Assembly: GCF_001715975.1 (NCBI RefSeq)
Contig: NZ_MARB01000002.1
Coordinates: 62,001 to 126,000, forward strand
Direction of reading: 5' to 3'
Length of the DNA stretch: 64,000 bases
Origin: Candidatus Thiodiazotropha endolucinida
GTDB lineage: Bacteria; Pseudomonadota; Gammaproteobacteria; Chromatiales; Chromatiaceae
Positions 61,826 through 64,000 of this stretch are shown in pieces; position 1 is the stretch's first letter; each line of letters starts with the position of its first letter. The notes beneath the pieces were generated by a model, which was not told the origin of the DNA, ran no database searches, and saw only the letters and a list, made by a program, of their open reading frames with translations. Position numbers and translations under genes: made by a program.

Positions 61826-63211
61826 TCAAGCCCGGGTTGACTCACGGCCACTGCCAAAGCACGGTGCTAGCCGGGTAAAGCATATGATCAATACGGCAAG
61901 CAAGATCGCTGCGCCGATCACCAATAACAACCAGCCCAGCATCACATCGCATCGGGCCAGAATCAGCCATATCAACAAAATGGTGACCAGTAAAGCGATA
62001 AGGAACGGCAGCGTGGCAGACTTAATGCCACAAAGCAAACGTGCCAACCACAACAAAGTGGCAATCACAGCAACCACCAAGACCAACAATATCCAGCAAC
62101 ACCATAGCGGACCACCACAGAGTGTTGGCGGTACTTCGACTGTACCAGTCGGTGCTGCCGCACCCTCGCGACAGTCGTCTTCCTCCAAGACCACCTCAGT
62201 CTCCCAACGTCCCGGTTCAGCGACACTGAGGGTGTCAACGTAACAACCATGCTCATCGGTTGTTACATAGTGGACTTGGGTGGTGCCGTCCGGTGCAGTG
62301 TACACCACCGCCACCTGAGTGTTGGGCAAGGCAGGATCATCGGTGTCTGTGCCCTGCAGTAGCGGTACGTTCTCAATTCTCAACGAGCGCCACGGGCCCC
62401 CCGCCCCCCAAGGCTCACGAATCTCGAGATGGACCTCGAAGTTGGTCGCATCCGCGTGACCCTGGTTACGCACCCGGCCATAGACTTTATTCAGCTCACC
62501 GACCACAGGCTGTTCGTCTGTATCGATAACCGCTAAAGGATCGGCTTCAAAGTTACCACCGACATCGGGTGCATCGACCCAAACATCTTCACTCTTCCAG
62601 CGCTCATTTATGTCCGAGACGTAGACGTCGTTTTCTGTCGGCGGCAGCGCATAGTTGAGTCGGATCTGTGCTTCATTGGCATCCATCGATGTCACTTCGA
62701 TGTTGACCCCGGAGCCGATGTCGTCAAAGAGGTTGCGCGGTGCGTTGATGGTAAACGGTGCATCATCCAGGTTACCCGCCGTCACATCCGACTCCTGCAC
62801 GATCACCGGCCCCTCGCCCTGATTGATATGCTCGTTGGCTTTGGTGATCACCACGCCGGCATCGGGCAGATCCGTGTCCAAGTTGCTCTGCCGCCGATAC
62901 TCGGCCGTGTAGTACAGCCGGTCGCCGACCTCGATTGCCACCAGCTTTACCGTATCGCTATCGGCATCCGTCGCACTGATGGTGTAGTCACTGTCGACAA
63001 TCGGTGTCGCAACTGTCGGCTTGGCGACCCGGGTGAGGGTCTTACCGGTCGCATCACCCGTCTCATCCAACCAACCCACACGCCACTTCTCCCAACCGAG
63101 TACGTGTATAGCATTGTCCTTGTCGCTCATATGGCTCCACGGCCCGACGAAGGGTCGCGTCACCGTTACTTCGGGGTAGGCGAACAGGTCAATAAAGAAT
63201 AGATAAGACAC
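61826..63211 (-). pseudogene. N-terminally truncated M6-peptidase-like membrane protein
   Basis: A 461-residue reading frame starting at GTG. Its first recognisable residues (AYPEVTVTRPFVGPWSHMSDKDNAIHVLGWEKWRVGW) look like the end of an M6-type metallopeptidase catalytic domain, yet there is no zinc HExxH motif; the sequence upstream of about 63187 is unrelated in all frames. A beta domain (CARDB-like, with VYGRVRNQGHADATNFEVHLE near 250-270) follows, and three membrane helices lie at the C-terminus (~370-455). A cut gene is inferred: the family's catalytic part has been lost, possibly with the nearby transposase remnant. Confidence 0.55.
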
Positions 63212-63420
63212 CCAATCAAAAAGATCAAAAACATCTCAGTAATAAGAACAGACCAAATAATATTCGTTGTTGCTGAGTGACGACCAATCGTTAGAAATAG
63301 TGGGAAAAAAGCCGGTAATCGGGTTAAAGATAGAAATTCTATAGGGGAATGGCCAGCCACAGACATATCAACACCTCAGCCTGCGCTGATCCATGGCCTG
63401 CTGGGGTTTTTACGATTTCG

Positions 63421-63882
63421 CTAGGCGAGCAACTGTAACACTGCACCCAGGTTCGGCGTTCGCTGATACTCAAGTTTTCGACAAACCGCTTTCAACACAT
63501 AACTGGCACCGACCAGTCCTTTGAAGCGGCTTTCAAAATGCTGTGTCATGTAGAGCCAATACTTGGGTTCGATTTGTAAACGTTCAAGAATAGGTGGCTG
63601 ATGCGCGGGTATATAACCATGCTTATTTTCCAGGATGGCGCGGGCTGTCCAGTCGAGCAGTTCGAGATAGTCTTTGAGTCGAAATGGCAGCCCCTTGGGC
63701 ATATCCTGACGCGGGTAGCCAGCAAAAGGTAGCAGACCGGTGGGTGAATCGGATTCGCCTGCTTGAGTAGGGTTGTGTTTGAAGTGATGAGATCGTTCCT
63801 TGATGGACGTATATGTAGAATTGCATGCTAAATTGACCCATATTTCAAAGTATTTGCATCGAATACCTGGTCCATAGTTTTC
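63421..63882 (-). pseudogene. transposase remnant (C-terminal part)
   Basis: An open frame without a plausible start. Its C-terminal ~115 residues (HNPTQAGESDSPTGLLPFAG, then MPKGLPFRLKDYLELLDWT and HQPPILERLQIEPKYWLYMT) match, from memory, the C-terminal region of transposases found in many marine gammaproteobacteria, possibly the tyrosine (Y1) type. The upstream ~40 codons do not resemble a transposase, so only a fragment remains. No inverted-repeat ends were established. Confidence 0.5.
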
Positions 63883-63937
63883 TTACATGTTAACGAGCTT
63901 CACAGAGAGATTATGGGTCACTATTCAATGCAAATCC
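63850..63937. repeat. imperfect inverted repeat at the window's right edge
   Basis: TATTTGCATCGAATAC (63850-63865) is nearly the complement of CTATTCAATGCAAATC (63922-63937), about 13 of 16 positions. It flanks the transposase remnant and might be element ends or a hairpin. The element is incomplete in this window. Confidence 0.3.
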
Positions 63938-64000
63938 CGGGTCTAATTTAAGTGCAAATCAACAAGCTAGTGGATTTTTGTGACGGACTTTACAGTGAAT

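Overview
The window is chromosomal DNA from a gammaproteobacterium, centred on the replication origin. Its core is the conserved near-origin set: glyQS, gmhB, plsC, gyrB-recF-dnaN-dnaA leftwards; rpmH-rnpA-yidD-yidC-mnmE rightwards; then mnmG-rsmG-parA-parB, the complete atpIBEFHAGDC operon and glmU-glmS. Gene order and protein families fit the Chromatiales/Sedimenticola-like sulfur-oxidising gammaproteobacteria; that placement is inference from gene content (TusA with a PP-loop partner, NtrBC-glnA, bacteriohemerythrin, FAD/Fe-S oxidase) and no marker gene was compared with a database.

Layout. 0-7 kb: C-terminal part of a large FAD/Fe-S oxidoreductase cut by the window edge, PEP carboxylase, and a CAP/SCP-domain lipoprotein. 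7-15 kb: accessory stretch with a hypothetical protein, two paralogous 26-residue membrane micropeptides flanking a bacteriohemerythrin, an NAD-dependent dehydrogenase, hemE, a PDC sensor protein converging on an ODP-type di-iron metallo-beta-lactamase protein, endonuclease V and a histidine phosphatase. 15-20.5 kb: nitrogen control block on the minus strand (glnA, a DUF4124 protein, ntrB, ntrC) with visible NtrC sites and a sigma-54 promoter. 20.5-23 kb: overlapping operon of a PP-loop tRNA-thiolation-like enzyme, TusA and a CDF metal transporter. 23-28.4 kb: DUF2780 protein, glyQS, MazG-like, gmhB, plsC. 28.6-38.9 kb: origin region. 39-43 kb: YdcH and a MoxR/DUF58/transglutaminase cassette lying between mnmE and mnmG. 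43-58 kb: mnmG, rsmG, parAB, two accessory genes, ATP synthase, an FKBP, glmU, glmS. 60-64 kb: AT-rich lipoprotein, an N-terminally truncated M6-peptidase-like membrane protein, and a transposase remnant.

How it fits together. Around the origin, genes to the left of dnaA (gyrB to dnaA) are on the minus strand and those to the right (rpmH onward) mostly on the plus strand, consistent with replication starting between about 33.3 and 35.1 kb; DnaA boxes lie between dnaA and dnaN, and two parS sites for the ParB encoded at 46.6 kb are embedded in recF. The nitrogen block is autoregulated by sequence: NtrC-type dyads precede both glnA and ntrB. In the accessory 8-9 kb stretch an exact FNR/Anr box precedes hemerythrin and a near-exact one precedes the first micropeptide, suggesting a low-oxygen regulon containing an undescribed pair of membrane micropeptides. 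I regard this micropeptide/hemerythrin island as the most novel item in the window.
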